Source of the DNA: Streptomyces sp. man185
GTDB taxonomy: Bacteria; Actinomycetota; Actinomycetes; Streptomycetales; Streptomycetaceae
Direction of reading: 5' to 3'
Assembly: GCA_002551355.1 (NCBI GenBank)
Contig: NTHE01000010.1
Coordinates: forward strand, 62,001 to 126,000
DNA length: 64,000 nucleotides
Positions 15,073 through 23,703 of the stretch are shown here, piece after piece. The first letter of the stretch is position 1; each line of letters opens with the position of its first letter. The notes beneath the pieces are model-generated. The model ran no database searches. It was given only the letters and a program-made list of their open reading frames with translations, and was not told where the DNA came from. Position numbers and translations under genes: made by a program.

Positions 15073-16899
15073 ATGACGTCTCCGCAGCGACTGGTGTGGG
15101 ACGCGACCGCCCGGACGCGTGGCTGGTTCGTCCTCGCCTCGGCCACCGCGGTCCTGGGGTCGGCCGGCACACTGGCGTTCCCGTGGGCCATGGCCCGGGC
15201 CCTGGACGCGGTCGTCGCCCGGCGGTCCGCCACCGGTCCTGTCCTCGTCTGCGCCGCGCTCCTCGCCCTCGTCGTGACCACCGGGGCCCTCCAGACCCTG
15301 GCCAACGGGGGTTACGGCTCCGGCACGGTGGCCACCCTCCGCCGGTCCCTGGCCCGACGCGCCCTGGACGCGGGGGTGCCGGGTACGGCGGACTTCCCCG
15401 CGGGGGACCTCGCGGGGCGTCTCTCAGCGGGGTGCGCGCAGGCGGGCGCGGCCGGGGTCACCCTGGTCACGGCCTCGGCGGCGGTGCTGACCTCGTTCGG
15501 CGGCGTGGTCGCGCTGTGGCTGCTGGACTGGCGGATCGGGCTCTGCTTCTCGCTGGGCGTGCCGCCGTTGGTGCTCATCGCGCGGATGTTCATGAACCGC
15601 GGTTCGGGGCTCTTCCTCCAGTACCAGGAGACCCAGGGCAGGATCTCCGCACTGCTGCTGGAAGCGCTCGGCGGGGCCCGGACCATCGGCGCGAGCGGCA
15701 CGGCGGCGGCCGAGACGCGCCGGGTCCTGGAACCTCTCCCGGAACTGTCCCGCACCGGTCACCGCGTCTGGGCGCTGCAACGGGACACCGGTTGGCAGGT
15801 GGGCCTGCTGATCCCGGCCGTGGAGGTGCTGGTGCTCTGCGCCGGGGGTCTCGCCCTGCTCCACGGTGACATCAGCGCGGGCCAGCTCGCCGCGGTCGTC
15901 GGGTACACGGCGCTCGCGATGGCCGCGCTGGACCAGCTCGACGCCCTCTTCGCGCTCGGCATGTCGGCCGCCGGTGCGCGTCGGGTCGCCGAGGTCGTCG
16001 ACCAGTCGGCCCCGGCCCCCGGAACGCGGCCCCGCCCGGCGGGCGGCCACGGCACGGTGACCCTGTCGGGGGTGACCGTACGCTCGGGCTCCCGGCTCGT
16101 CCTGGACGCCGTGGACCTCACCGTCCCGGCGGGCACGGCGCTCGCGGTGGTCGGCCGGTCCGGGGCGGGCAAGAGCACTCTGGCGGCGCTGATCGGGCGG
16201 TTGCGGGAGCCCGATACGGGCACGGTCGCCATCGACGGCGTACCGCTGCGGGAGCTGACTCCCCCGGCCCTGCGCGCCGCCGTCGGCTACGCCTTCGAGC
16301 GGCCCGCGATGCTGGGGACGACGGTGGCCGGGATGATCGCCTTCGCCCGCCCGGACGCCTCGCACGAGGATGTGGTGGCGGCTGCCGGGGCCGCCAGGGC
16401 GGACGACTTCATCACCCGCCTGCCGCGCGGCTACGAAACCCCGCTGACGGACGCCCCGCTCTCCGGCGGTGAGGTCCAACGCCTAGGTCTGGCTAGGGCG
16501 TTGGTTCACCATCCGGCGGTGATCGTGCTCGACGACGCACTGTCGAGCCTGGATACCGCGACGGAGGCGCGGGTCGACTCCGCGCTCGCCGCGGCCTGGT
16601 CGGACCGCACCCGGCTGCTGATCGCCCACCGGGTGTCGACCGCCGCCCGGGCCGACCTGGTGGCCTGGCTGGAGGACGGCAGGATCCGCGCCCTGGGCCC
16701 GCACGCCGAGCTGTGGCAACTCGGCGACTACCGGGCGCTGTTCGCGGCGAGCAGCACCGGCCCGGAAGCCGGGGCGGACCACGACGCGCGGCCCACAACC
16801 GAAGCCGAGGCGGACCACGAAGCCCGGGCCACAAGCGAAGCCGGGGCGGACCACGGCACGCACGAGCACGTGAACCCGCACGCCCAGGAGCCGGTATGA
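15073..16899 (+). CDS. ABC exporter half-transporter A (degenerate ATP site)
   Basis: The 608-residue protein has a six-helix exporter membrane domain (about 15-310) and an ATPase domain (about 335-565). Lys367 is in the Walker A GRSGAGKST, the signature is LSGGE (463-467), and the Walker B reads VIVLDDALSSLD with Asp488 where catalytic Glu is normal. This fits the degenerate half of a heterodimeric exporter with the next gene. There is no C39 peptidase domain, so leader removal must be done elsewhere. The tail (about 567-608) is acidic and His-rich with a 12-residue repeat around EAGADH. The ATG at 15073 has a strong GGAAGGAG site. Likely export of the mature lanthipeptide. Confidence 0.9.
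   Translation: MTSPQRLVWDATARTRGWFVLASATAVLGSAGTLAFPWAMARALDAVVARRSATGPVLVCAALLALVVTTGALQTLANGGYGSGTVATLRRSLARRALDAGVPGTADFPAGDLAGRLSAGCAQAGAAGVTLVTASAAVLTSFGGVVALWLLDWRIGLCFSLGVPPLVLIARMFMNRGSGLFLQYQETQGRISALLLEALGGARTIGASGTAAAETRRVLEPLPELSRTGHRVWALQRDTGWQVGLLIPAVEVLVLCAGGLALLHGDISAGQLAAVVGYTALAMAALDQLDALFALGMSAAGARRVAEVVDQSAPAPGTRPRPAGGHGTVTLSGVTVRSGSRLVLDAVDLTVPAGTALAVVGRSGAGKSTLAALIGRLREPDTGTVAIDGVPLRELTPPALRAAVGYAFERPAMLGTTVAGMIAFARPDASHEDVVAAAGAARADDFITRLPRGYETPLTDAPLSGGEVQRLGLARALVHHPAVIVLDDALSSLDTATEARVDSALAAAWSDRTRLLIAHRVSTAARADLVAWLEDGRIRALGPHAELWQLGDYRALFAASSTGPEAGADHDARPTTEAEADHEARATSEAGADHGTHEHVNPHAQEPV
16762..16860. repeat. 36-base tandem repeat in the tail of ABC gene A
   Basis: Nearly three copies of a 36-base unit encode GAEADH-type 12-residue repeats, rich in Ala, Glu, Asp and His, at the C-terminus of half-transporter A. 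The frame is kept. Confidence 0.8.
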
Positions 16900-16997
16900 G
16901 CAAGGCAGCCCCGCACGAAACCGACCGGATGAGCAAGGCTGCCCCGCACCCCACCGACGGGATGGGCGAAGCGGCCCCACGCCCCATCGACCGGCAC
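16896..16997. repeat. 33-base tandem repeat at the start of ABC gene B
   Basis: Three imperfect 33-base copies (starting at 16896, 16929 and 16962) each begin with ATG and encode MSKAAPH or MGEAAPR units. The array therefore offers three in-frame start codons. Only the first overlaps the upstream stop. Confidence 0.85.
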
Positions 16998-18716
16998 ATG
17001 TTCGCCGGGTTCCTGCGGCAGCACCGCGCGGCGGCGATTGCGGTGACGGGATGGTCGCTGCTGGAGGCGGTTCCGGCGCTCGCCTCCGGACTGCTGGTGG
17101 CCGCCGCCCTGGACCGGGGCTTCCTCGCGGGACGGCCCGCCGAGGGCTTCTTCTGGATCGGTCTGCTCGGTGCGGCGATGGTCTTCCGCGCCCTGATGAC
17201 GCGCACGCTGACGCCGTGGCTGGGGCGGCTCGTGGAACCGCTGCGGGACGACCTGGTGACGGCCGTGGCCGCCGGAGCCGTACACCGGGCAGCGGCGGGG
17301 GCGCGGGACACGGCGGGCGCGGGCGTGGCCCGGCTGACGGTCCAGGTCGAGACCGTACGGGCGCTGGTGTCCGCTCTGCTCCGCTCGGCCCGCCAGTTGG
17401 GCGTCTCCTTGGTGATGGCGTTCGTGGGCCTGGCCGCTCTGTCCACCCCGGTGGCGGCCCTCACCCTGCCCCCGGTCCTGCTCACCCTGCTGCTCTGCGT
17501 CCCCCGGCTCCGCGTCCTCGCCCGCCGCCAGCGCCGCCAGCTACGGGCGGAGGAGGCCCTGACGGCGGCGGCGGGCGAGGCGTTCGACGGCATCCGGGAC
17601 ATCGTCGCGTGCGGCGCCCGGGACCGGGTGGCCGACGATCTGTCCGCCCGGATCACCGAACACCGGGACGCGTGCAGGGCGGTCGCCCGGGCAGCGTCGG
17701 CCAACACCTTGCTGGTGTCGCTGGGCAGCCATCTCCCATTGCTGGTACTGCTGCTGGCGGCACCGCGACTCCTGGACCGAGGCGCGCTGTCGGTGGGCGA
17801 ACTGCTGGGCGCGACCAGCTACCTGGTGAGCGGGGTGGCCCCGGCCCTGCGCTCGCTCGTCGCCGTACTCGGCTCGTGGGGCGTGCAGTTGGCGACCGTA
17901 CTGCGTCGGTTGAGCCGGTCGACGCCCACCACGGAGCACGGCACGCCGGGGAGCTCCGGCCCGGATCTTCCCGCGCGGACCCCGCGCTCACCGGACCTGT
18001 CCCTGGTGGACGTCGGCTACGCGTACGGGCCGGGGGCGGTTCCCGTGATCGACGGGCTCTCGCTCGACATTGCGGCCGGATCGCATCTGACGGTCGTCGG
18101 GCCGAGCGGTGCGGGGAAGTCGACCCTGACCACGCTGCTGGCGGGGATAGCCCGGCCGGACAGCGGACGGCTGACCCTGGGCGGCGTACCGGCGGCGGAC
18201 GTCGACCGCGCCTGGCTCCACCGGGCGGTGACGCTGATCCCGCAGGAGGCGTACGTGTTCACCGGGACCGTGCGGGACAACCTGCGCTATCTGCACCCGG
18301 AGGCGCGGGACGCCGATCTGCTCGCGTCGGCGACGGCCGTCGGCGCGCGGGCCCTCGTGGACCGGCTCGGCGGCCTGGACGCGCCCATCGGGCTGGACGG
18401 GCCGCCGCTGTCCTCCGGTGAACGGCAACTCGTGGCCCTGACCCGCGCCCATGCGTCCCAGGCGTCGATCGTGCTGCTGGACGAGGCGTGCTGCCACCTC
18501 GACCCGGCGGCCGAGGAGCGGGCCGAGCGGGCGTTCGCGGAGCGGGGCACCACCCTTGTCGTCGTGGCGCACCGCATCAGCTCCGCGCTGCGCGCCCCGC
18601 GCGTTTTGGTACTCGACGGCGACCGTACGGCCGTCGGCACACACGGCCAACTCCTGGACGAGAGCCCGCTCTACGCGGACCTGGTGGGGCACTGGGTATC
18701 CGCCGGAACCTCGTAG
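16896..18716 (+). CDS. ABC exporter half-transporter B (catalytic ATP site)
   Basis: The 606-residue partner has a membrane domain (about 35-340) and an ATPase domain (about 370-590). Lys408 is in GPSGAGKST, the signature is a non-consensus LSSGE (505-509), and the Walker B LLDEACCHLD has the catalytic Glu530. The altered signature here and the missing Glu in half A would meet in the same composite site. This is the expected pattern of a heterodimer with one working site. It begins inside the stop of half A (ATGA). The first 33 residues are three repeats of MSKAAPHxTDR, each with its own Met, so the true start could be any of three. Exports the peptide, by position. Confidence 0.9.
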   Translation: MSKAAPHETDRMSKAAPHPTDGMGEAAPRPIDRHMFAGFLRQHRAAAIAVTGWSLLEAVPALASGLLVAAALDRGFLAGRPAEGFFWIGLLGAAMVFRALMTRTLTPWLGRLVEPLRDDLVTAVAAGAVHRAAAGARDTAGAGVARLTVQVETVRALVSALLRSARQLGVSLVMAFVGLAALSTPVAALTLPPVLLTLLLCVPRLRVLARRQRRQLRAEEALTAAAGEAFDGIRDIVACGARDRVADDLSARITEHRDACRAVARAASANTLLVSLGSHLPLLVLLLAAPRLLDRGALSVGELLGATSYLVSGVAPALRSLVAVLGSWGVQLATVLRRLSRSTPTTEHGTPGSSGPDLPARTPRSPDLSLVDVGYAYGPGAVPVIDGLSLDIAAGSHLTVVGPSGAGKSTLTTLLAGIARPDSGRLTLGGVPAADVDRAWLHRAVTLIPQEAYVFTGTVRDNLRYLHPEARDADLLASATAVGARALVDRLGGLDAPIGLDGPPLSSGERQLVALTRAHASQASIVLLDEACCHLDPAAEERAERAFAERGTTLVVVAHRISSALRAPRVLVLDGDRTAVGTHGQLLDESPLYADLVGHWVSAGTS

Positions 18717-18774
18717 CCGTTGTGGCAGACTGCGTCGACTGACTGGTCCACACCACGTGTATCTGGAGTTCGGT

Positions 18775-19560
18775 ATGACGGCACAGGCGCCTCACCCCCC
18801 GATCGACACGAGCAAGCCCCACTCGGCCCGGGTCTATGACGCGCTGCTCGGCGGCAAGGACAACTACCCGGTGGACCAGCAGGTGGCCGACCTCCTGCCC
18901 ATCGAGGCGAAGATCGGGGCGCACCAGCAGCGTGCCTTCATGAACCGCGCGACGGCGTGGCTGGCGGGCGAGGGCGTGACGCAGTTCCTGGACATCGGGA
19001 CGGGCATCCCCACCGAGCCGAACCTGCACCAGATAGCCCAGGAGATCCGCCCCTCCGCCCGGGTCGTCTACTGCGACAACGACCCCATCGTCCTGCGCCA
19101 CGCCGAAGCACTGCTGATCAGCCGGCCGGAGGGCGTGACGGACTACGTCCACGCCGACGTCCGTGAGCCCGCGATCATTCTCGACGCGGCCCGCGAGTCC
19201 CTGGACTTCGACCGCCCGATCGCCCTGTCGCTCCTCGGCCTCCTCCACTTCCTCCCCGACGCCGAGGACCCGATCGGCATCATCCGTACGTTCACCGACG
19301 CGATGGCGTCCGGCAGTTACGTCGTGCTGTCCCACGGCGCGTCCGACGTGAACGAGGAGAAGGGCGAGCAGAGCGCCGACGAGTACAAGAAGGGCGGCAT
19401 CCAGCTGGCCCTGCGGACCCGCGAGGAGTTCGCCAGGTTCTTCGAGGGCCTGGAGATCGTCGAACCCGGCCTGGTGAAGGCCCCCGAGTGGTTCAACGGC
19501 ACCCCCGCCCCCGATCAGGAGCACAGCGGCATGTACGTGGCGGTGGCCCGGGTCCCGTAA
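18775..19560 (+). CDS. SAM-dependent methyltransferase-like protein (Methyltransf_19)
   Basis: This 261-residue protein has the family hallmarks PHSARVYDALLGGKDNYPVD near the N-terminus and the SAM-binding loop FLDIGTGIPT. The family is very common in Streptomyces and usually annotated as SAM-dependent methyltransferase; substrates are unknown. The ATG at 18775 follows TGGAG. It lies 58 bases after the exporter genes in the same direction, so read-through from the lanthipeptide operon is possible, but such genes are frequent elsewhere and it need not belong to the pathway. Its 3' end overlaps the convergent gene at 19515 by 46 bases. Confidence 0.9.
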   Translation: MTAQAPHPPIDTSKPHSARVYDALLGGKDNYPVDQQVADLLPIEAKIGAHQQRAFMNRATAWLAGEGVTQFLDIGTGIPTEPNLHQIAQEIRPSARVVYCDNDPIVLRHAEALLISRPEGVTDYVHADVREPAIILDAARESLDFDRPIALSLLGLLHFLPDAEDPIGIIRTFTDAMASGSYVVLSHGASDVNEEKGEQSADEYKKGGIQLALRTREEFARFFEGLEIVEPGLVKAPEWFNGTPAPDQEHSGMYVAVARVP

Positions 19561-20072
19561 CCGGAAGCCCCGCTCGCCTCCCCGCCGCCTCCGCCCGCTC
19601 CGGCCTCCGCCGCGACGCGCTCCCGCCAGGGCGGCGGCGGAGGTTGGGGATCGGCCTCGGCACGGGCCTGCACGTCGGCCCAGTAGGCGCGTCGCTCCTC
19701 GCGGTGGCAGGGCCCGCAGGTGGTGACCCACGACGCGTGAGGCCGGAACATGTGCTCCTCGCCGGGCCCGTCGCAGGCGATCAGAGGCAGGGGTGGCGGC
19801 GGCGCGGACCCCGCCGCCACCACCAGGTCCGCCGTCTCCGCCGGAGGCGCGGGCAACTTCTCCCGCAGCCGGTGCTCCAGGAATCCGAAGGCCGTCCGCA
19901 CTCCCTCCACCGGCAGGGAACTGCTCAGCGCCAGCCGCAGATCCCCGGCGCTGACGCCCCGCCGCAGCCATTCGGCGGCGAGCGCGGCGAGCTTGCGGGC
20001 CTCGCACACCCCGAGCGAGAGCTCACGCGTCCTGTGCCGCAGCGAGAGCAGCACGCGCTCGGCGAGCAGCAC
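19515..20072 (-). CDS. Conserved actinobacterial protein, possibly HTH-containing
   Basis: The 185-residue product has an N-terminal helical region (RVLLSLRHRTRELSLGVCEA, then LAAEWLRRGVSAGDLRLALSS) and a Pro-rich middle. A Cys-containing segment follows (IACDGPGEEHMFRPHASW and TTCGPCHREER), and a low-complexity Gly/Ala tail. It resembles Streptomyces proteins annotated as helix-turn-helix domain proteins, recalled rather than searched. The GTG at 20072 has AGGA at suitable spacing; the frame stays open to a stop at 20256 but offers no further standard start. It overlaps the methyltransferase end by 46 bases. Confidence 0.65.
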   Translation of the reverse strand: MLLAERVLLSLRHRTRELSLGVCEARKLAALAAEWLRRGVSAGDLRLALSSSLPVEGVRTAFGFLEHRLREKLPAPPAETADLVVAAGSAPPPPLPLIACDGPGEEHMFRPHASWVTTCGPCHREERRAYWADVQARAEADPQPPPPPWRERVAAEAGAGGGGGEASGASGYGTRATATYMPLCS

Positions 20073-20308
20073 GTCATCCTGCGCGGGAGACTGCGACTCC
20101 TGGGCCGCTACGGCCGCTTCGGCACCTCCGGTTGCTTCAGCCGCTTCGGTGGGTGGGTGGGAAGAGTCTTCGCCCTGTTCTTCGTCTGCGGGTATCCGGG
20201 GGCCGCTCCATGCGCCGCCTCGGCCGAGCGCACGGAACGTGATGACGCGGTTGCGTTACCGCAGGAGGTGACCTCCGCATCACGTTCCATCCGCTGCGGG
20301 CGGCCCGG

Positions 20309-20968
20309 TCACTCGTACCGGTACGTCAACGAATCCGCCTCCACCTGCTCGATGTCGGCGATGGTCAACTCCGGCATCCGCAACTGGGCCAACGTGACCT
20401 CGGCGGAGGCCGGCTGGGCATCCACCGGCAGCCACTGCTCCGGCTTCCAGGCCCCGCTGCGCAGGAACGACTTGGGGCAGTGCGGGTAGACCTCCTCGAT
20501 CCCCACCACCAGCGCACTGGCCGGCGGCCTGCCCACGGCGGTCAACTGCGAGAGCAGCTCCGGACGGGTGGAAACGCAGGCCCGCCCGTTCACCCTGAGC
20601 GTCGTGGTGCGCCCCGGGATGACGAACAGCAGCCCGGCCCGCCCGGTGGCGATGACGTTCTGCCAGGAATCCAGACGCTTGTTGCCGGTCGCGTCGGGTA
20701 TCACCACCGTCCGTGAATCCAGCACGGCGACGAACCCGGCGGGGCCGCCGCGCGGGGAGACGTCGCAGTTGCCGTCGGCGTCCGCGCTGGCGATCATGAC
20801 CAGCGAGGAGCAGCCGATCAACCGCGTCGTCTGCTCCGTGAGTTCGGTCATCTGCTTGCGCACGGCCGCAGGTCCGGGGCGCTCGTACGCCTCCCACAGA
20901 GCCTCCGGGTCGGACAGGGCGTCGAGGCGGAGCGATTCGAAGGCGGTACCGGCAGAAGATGGCGTCAT
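20309..20968 (-). CDS. PPOX-class FMN-binding protein (MSMEG_1061-like)
   Basis: The 219-residue protein matches the pyridoxamine 5'-phosphate oxidase-like split barrel. Typical stretches are LVMIASADADGNCDVSPRGG, FVAVLDSRTVVIPDATGNKR and LLFVIPGRTTTLRVNGRA, which surround the FMN site. The tail with YPHCPKSFLRSGAW and a length slightly above 200 residues fit the MSMEG_1061 subfamily. It probably reduces or binds a flavin-dependent substrate in the cytoplasm. The ATG at 20968 is used. It appears to be a single-gene unit. Confidence 0.85.
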   Translation of the reverse strand: MTPSSAGTAFESLRLDALSDPEALWEAYERPGPAAVRKQMTELTEQTTRLIGCSSLVMIASADADGNCDVSPRGGPAGFVAVLDSRTVVIPDATGNKRLDSWQNVIATGRAGLLFVIPGRTTTLRVNGRACVSTRPELLSQLTAVGRPPASALVVGIEEVYPHCPKSFLRSGAWKPEQWLPVDAQPASAEVTLAQLRMPELTIADIEQVEADSLTYRYE

Positions 20969-21013
20969 GGCACCGACCCTAAGCGGCCCCGGTCCGACGG
21001 CAACCGACCTCGT

Positions 21014-21244
21014 TCAGTCCCTCACCCGGCATCCCGCCCGCAGCCAGGCCATCTCGTGCAGCAGCGCGGCGTCCACGAACGGATCCTGCGCCGTGGGCCG
21101 CGACCGCCAGTCCAGCGGCCACGTGCCGCCGCCCAGCGTGGGTACCCGGACGAACGCGTCCCCCCGCCCACTCCTGCTCATCGCCTCCACCCCGGGAGGC
21201 CACCGGTGCTCGGCGGCGGTCCCGGGTGCGAGCAGGAAGTACAT
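21014..21244 (-). CDS. Small hypothetical protein
   Basis: This 76-residue protein begins MYFLLAPGTAAEHRWPPG and ends LLHEMAWLRAGCRVRD. I do not recognise it. The ATG at 21244 is preceded by GGAGAG at good spacing, and the composition (Trp, Phe, balanced charges) looks like a folded protein. Its first 67 bases overlap the 3' end of the upstream gene in another frame. The two may be coupled genes or one gene split by a frameshift. Confidence 0.55.
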   Translation of the reverse strand: MYFLLAPGTAAEHRWPPGVEAMSRSGRGDAFVRVPTLGGGTWPLDWRSRPTAQDPFVDAALLHEMAWLRAGCRVRD

Positions 21245-21945
21245 GCTGCGCTCTCCGGATGCGCCGCCAGCCAGGTTTGCCAGACGTGACGCGTATTCGG
21301 TACCTCGGGGCGGTTCAGGAGCCAGAGAACGTATCCGGCGTGTCGTCGCGCCCATGGGCTGTCCGAACAGGCGGCGGCTTCGAGCCTGCCGCGCAGGTCG
21401 TCACTGTCCACAGCCCGGGCCACTCGCACGTACTCGCGGTCCTTGCAGCGATAGGGCCGCTGGACAACGATCATGATCAGATCCGCAAGCTTGGCCCTGA
21501 CCGTCTCATCGTGGTGAGCGACCGCCACGTCTCGGATGAGGCCCTGCTTCGCACCCCACGCCTTGGCATGCCGTGTCCACTCCTGTGGGTGCCTCGCCTC
21601 CCACTCCAGGAAGAGCAGCACATAGGGAAGACCCGGCCACGCAGCGATGTCCGATCCGACCGGCCGGTCCCACAACACGCCGGGCAGCGAATGCCTCCGG
21701 ACCTCCTCATAGTTCCTGTTCGCCGCGTTCCGCCTCAGCGAAAACCACCGCCGCTGCGTATCGCTGAACCGATCCCAAGCCTCCTGAGTGCTCCTCTGGG
21801 CGTCAGCCAGACGGGCGAGCGCCGCAGCACGTTCAGCCGGATCGCTCGCTATCAGCCCGTACGCCCACCCCAGCCGCTCGCGCCACGCATCGGCACCATC
21901 GACGTTCCACCCGGCATCTGCTTCCCTCGTCATCTGGCAGATCAT
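21178..21945 (-). CDS. Hypothetical protein
   Basis: The 255-residue protein is unrecognised. It is helix-rich with many Trp and Arg (AQRSTQEAWDRFSDTQRRWF, WPGLPYVLLFLEWEARHPQE) and has HEAT-like character around residues 150-220. The ATG at 21945 follows GAGG with good spacing. Codon use is less GC-biased than in its neighbours, which hints at recent acquisition. The last 22 codons overlap the next small gene. Confidence 0.6.
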   Translation of the reverse strand: MICQMTREADAGWNVDGADAWRERLGWAYGLIASDPAERAAALARLADAQRSTQEAWDRFSDTQRRWFSLRRNAANRNYEEVRRHSLPGVLWDRPVGSDIAAWPGLPYVLLFLEWEARHPQEWTRHAKAWGAKQGLIRDVAVAHHDETVRAKLADLIMIVVQRPYRCKDREYVRVARAVDSDDLRGRLEAAACSDSPWARRHAGYVLWLLNRPEVPNTRHVWQTWLAAHPESAACTSCSHPGPPPSTGGLPGWRR

Positions 21946-22221
21946 GCTCTACCTCAGTCCGAAGCCTGCCTGCATTTATCCCCGTGAGGGACGGCAACCG
22001 GCCTTCCTACGGCCGCACGGTGACAAGGGGGTCTGAGGTGGTGACCATCACCGCGCTTTCGGCATCTCACCTGAAACCAGCAGTAGCGGGACAGGGCTCA
22101 GTTGTTGAGCATTGCCGGGAACCGATGGCCCTGTTGGTCACGCCCGGCCGGCGGGGCGCAGGCGCGGGATCCAGGCGTCCATTCGGTGTCGGCGGACCGA
22201 GTCCAAGCAACCCAACAAGTC

Positions 22222-22839
22222 CTAGCCCTGCGCCGGGTTGCTGTGCAGCTTGCGTCGTTCCCGGTCGTTGGGGTGGCGGATCACCACTCCGCCCAAGCCG
22301 CCGGCCCCGGTGAGCCGGATCAGCGGAGTTCCCGGGAGCCGGTCGGACGTGGTCTCGTCCGTCAGGCCGCCGAGGCCGGGAGTGATGCCGCTGGTGTCCG
22401 CGGACCAGCTGTCGGGGATGACGATCGTGACGCCGGACGTCTCCCCGTAGGCCTCCACCACGACCTCCGCGAGGCGGCACTCGACCCGGGTGAAGTCCAT
22501 GCTCACGCCACCCACGCCGCCGTGCGCGGTCACGTGTCCGGGAACCTCCCAGCGCCCGGGGCCTCGGGACGCGCCGTACATCCCGCCCTTGAGCACCAGC
22601 GGCGGCAGGCTCTGCGAAGGAGGGGGACTCGGCAGGTCAGCGGTCACGGCGGCCAACTCGGCGTACGTCTTCGACCTCAGCGCCTGCTCCAGGCGCGCAT
22701 CCAACTCGTCGAAATCGATGCGTCCCTCGGCTGCCGCGTCGCGCAGCTGTTCCACCACAGCTTCCCGGTCGTCGTGCGAGGCACGGAGCTCACCTGATGA
22801 GGCAGGGCGCGGAGAGGGCTCCGGAGTCTGGGCAGTCAT
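22222..22839 (-). CDS. DUF1707 and LiaF-like C-terminal domain protein
   Basis: The 205-residue protein has an N-terminal DUF1707 domain (LRASHDDREAVVEQLRDA, FDELDARLEQALRSKTYAEL, about residues 16-60) followed by a beta-rich segment (VSMDFTRVECRLAEVVVEAY, then GVTIVIPDSW, about 105-150) typical of the LiaF/DUF2154-type C-terminal domain. Streptomyces has many such proteins, thought to bind or sense at the cell envelope. No membrane segment is present in this one. The ATG at 22839 lacks a clear ribosome binding site. Confidence 0.85.
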   Translation of the reverse strand: MTAQTPEPSPRPASSGELRASHDDREAVVEQLRDAAAEGRIDFDELDARLEQALRSKTYAELAAVTADLPSPPPSQSLPPLVLKGGMYGASRGPGRWEVPGHVTAHGGVGGVSMDFTRVECRLAEVVVEAYGETSGVTIVIPDSWSADTSGITPGLGGLTDETTSDRLPGTPLIRLTGAGGLGGVVIRHPNDRERRKLHSNPAQG

Positions 22840-22982
22840 GGCAGCAAGGATAAGGAGCCGGGGCGGCGATTGCTCGGAGATGTCCGACTGCCCGAGCAGA
22901 AGGGGAGCGGGCGCCGGGGGTGGCGGGTCTCGCCTCCGTACGGAGGGGGCGGCGACGGCCGGGGTCGCTACCCTCTCCTGCC

Positions 22983-23612
22983 ATGAGCGACCAAGTGGCC
23001 CCCGGGAAGACGACCGCCCCGGCCGGCAGCACCGCCGGTTACGCCGAAGCAGCCGACGCACTGGCCGTCCAGTACGAACAGGTCGCCTTCGAGTCAGTCC
23101 ACCGGGACGTCCTGCACCTGCTTCCCGCCGTGCCAGCCCGCATCCTGGACGTGGGCGCGGGTACCGGGCGGGACGCCGCGGCGTTGGCGGCCCGGGGGCA
23201 CCCCGTCGTGGCGGCGGAGCCGACAGCTGAGCTGCGCGCGCACGGACAGCGCATCCACGGAGTCCATGCGGTCGACTGGGTCGACGACGCTCTCCCGGAC
23301 CTGCCGCTTCCCCACCATCCAGGCCGCTTCGACGCCGTGTTCGCCACGGCGGTGTGGATGCACCTCGACGCGGAGGAGCGCCTCCGGTCGATCGTCAGGA
23401 TCGCCTCGCTGCTGATGCCGGGCGGCAGGTTCTTCGTGAATCTGCGTCACGGCCCCGTTCCGGAGGGCCGCCGCATGTTCGACGTGTCGGCCGCGGAGAC
23501 GGTCGGGCTGGGGCGTACGTACGGCCTGCGGGCGGTGTATCGCGGAGAGCGCGCCGATCTTCACGGCCGGGCAGGCGTCCGGTGGAGCCGTCTCGTGCTG
23601 GAATCGGCATGA
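22983..23612 (+). CDS. Class I SAM-dependent methyltransferase
   Basis: The 209-residue protein has the Rossmann methyltransferase core. Motif I is ILDVGAGTGRDAAALAARGH, the acidic end of strand 2 is AAEPT, and motif IV is FDAVFATAVWMHL followed by LLMPGGRFFVNLRHG. It resembles small methyltransferases of the Methyltransf_11/25 group. The substrate is unknown. The ATG at 22983 is chosen because it places motif I at the usual distance; an upstream GTG at 22920 lies in sequence shared with the divergent gene's leader. It is next to a decayed methyltransferase. Confidence 0.87.
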   Translation: MSDQVAPGKTTAPAGSTAGYAEAADALAVQYEQVAFESVHRDVLHLLPAVPARILDVGAGTGRDAAALAARGHPVVAAEPTAELRAHGQRIHGVHAVDWVDDALPDLPLPHHPGRFDAVFATAVWMHLDAEERLRSIVRIASLLMPGGRFFVNLRHGPVPEGRRMFDVSAAETVGLGRTYGLRAVYRGERADLHGRAGVRWSRLVLESA

Positions 23613-23703
23613 CGCGCCCTGACGGGCCGTGGCACAGTCCCGCCTTTCGTACCCCCCGACCTCGCCCTCCGGACCTCGCGGGCCGAGACGACGAAGCGGG
23701 CCT

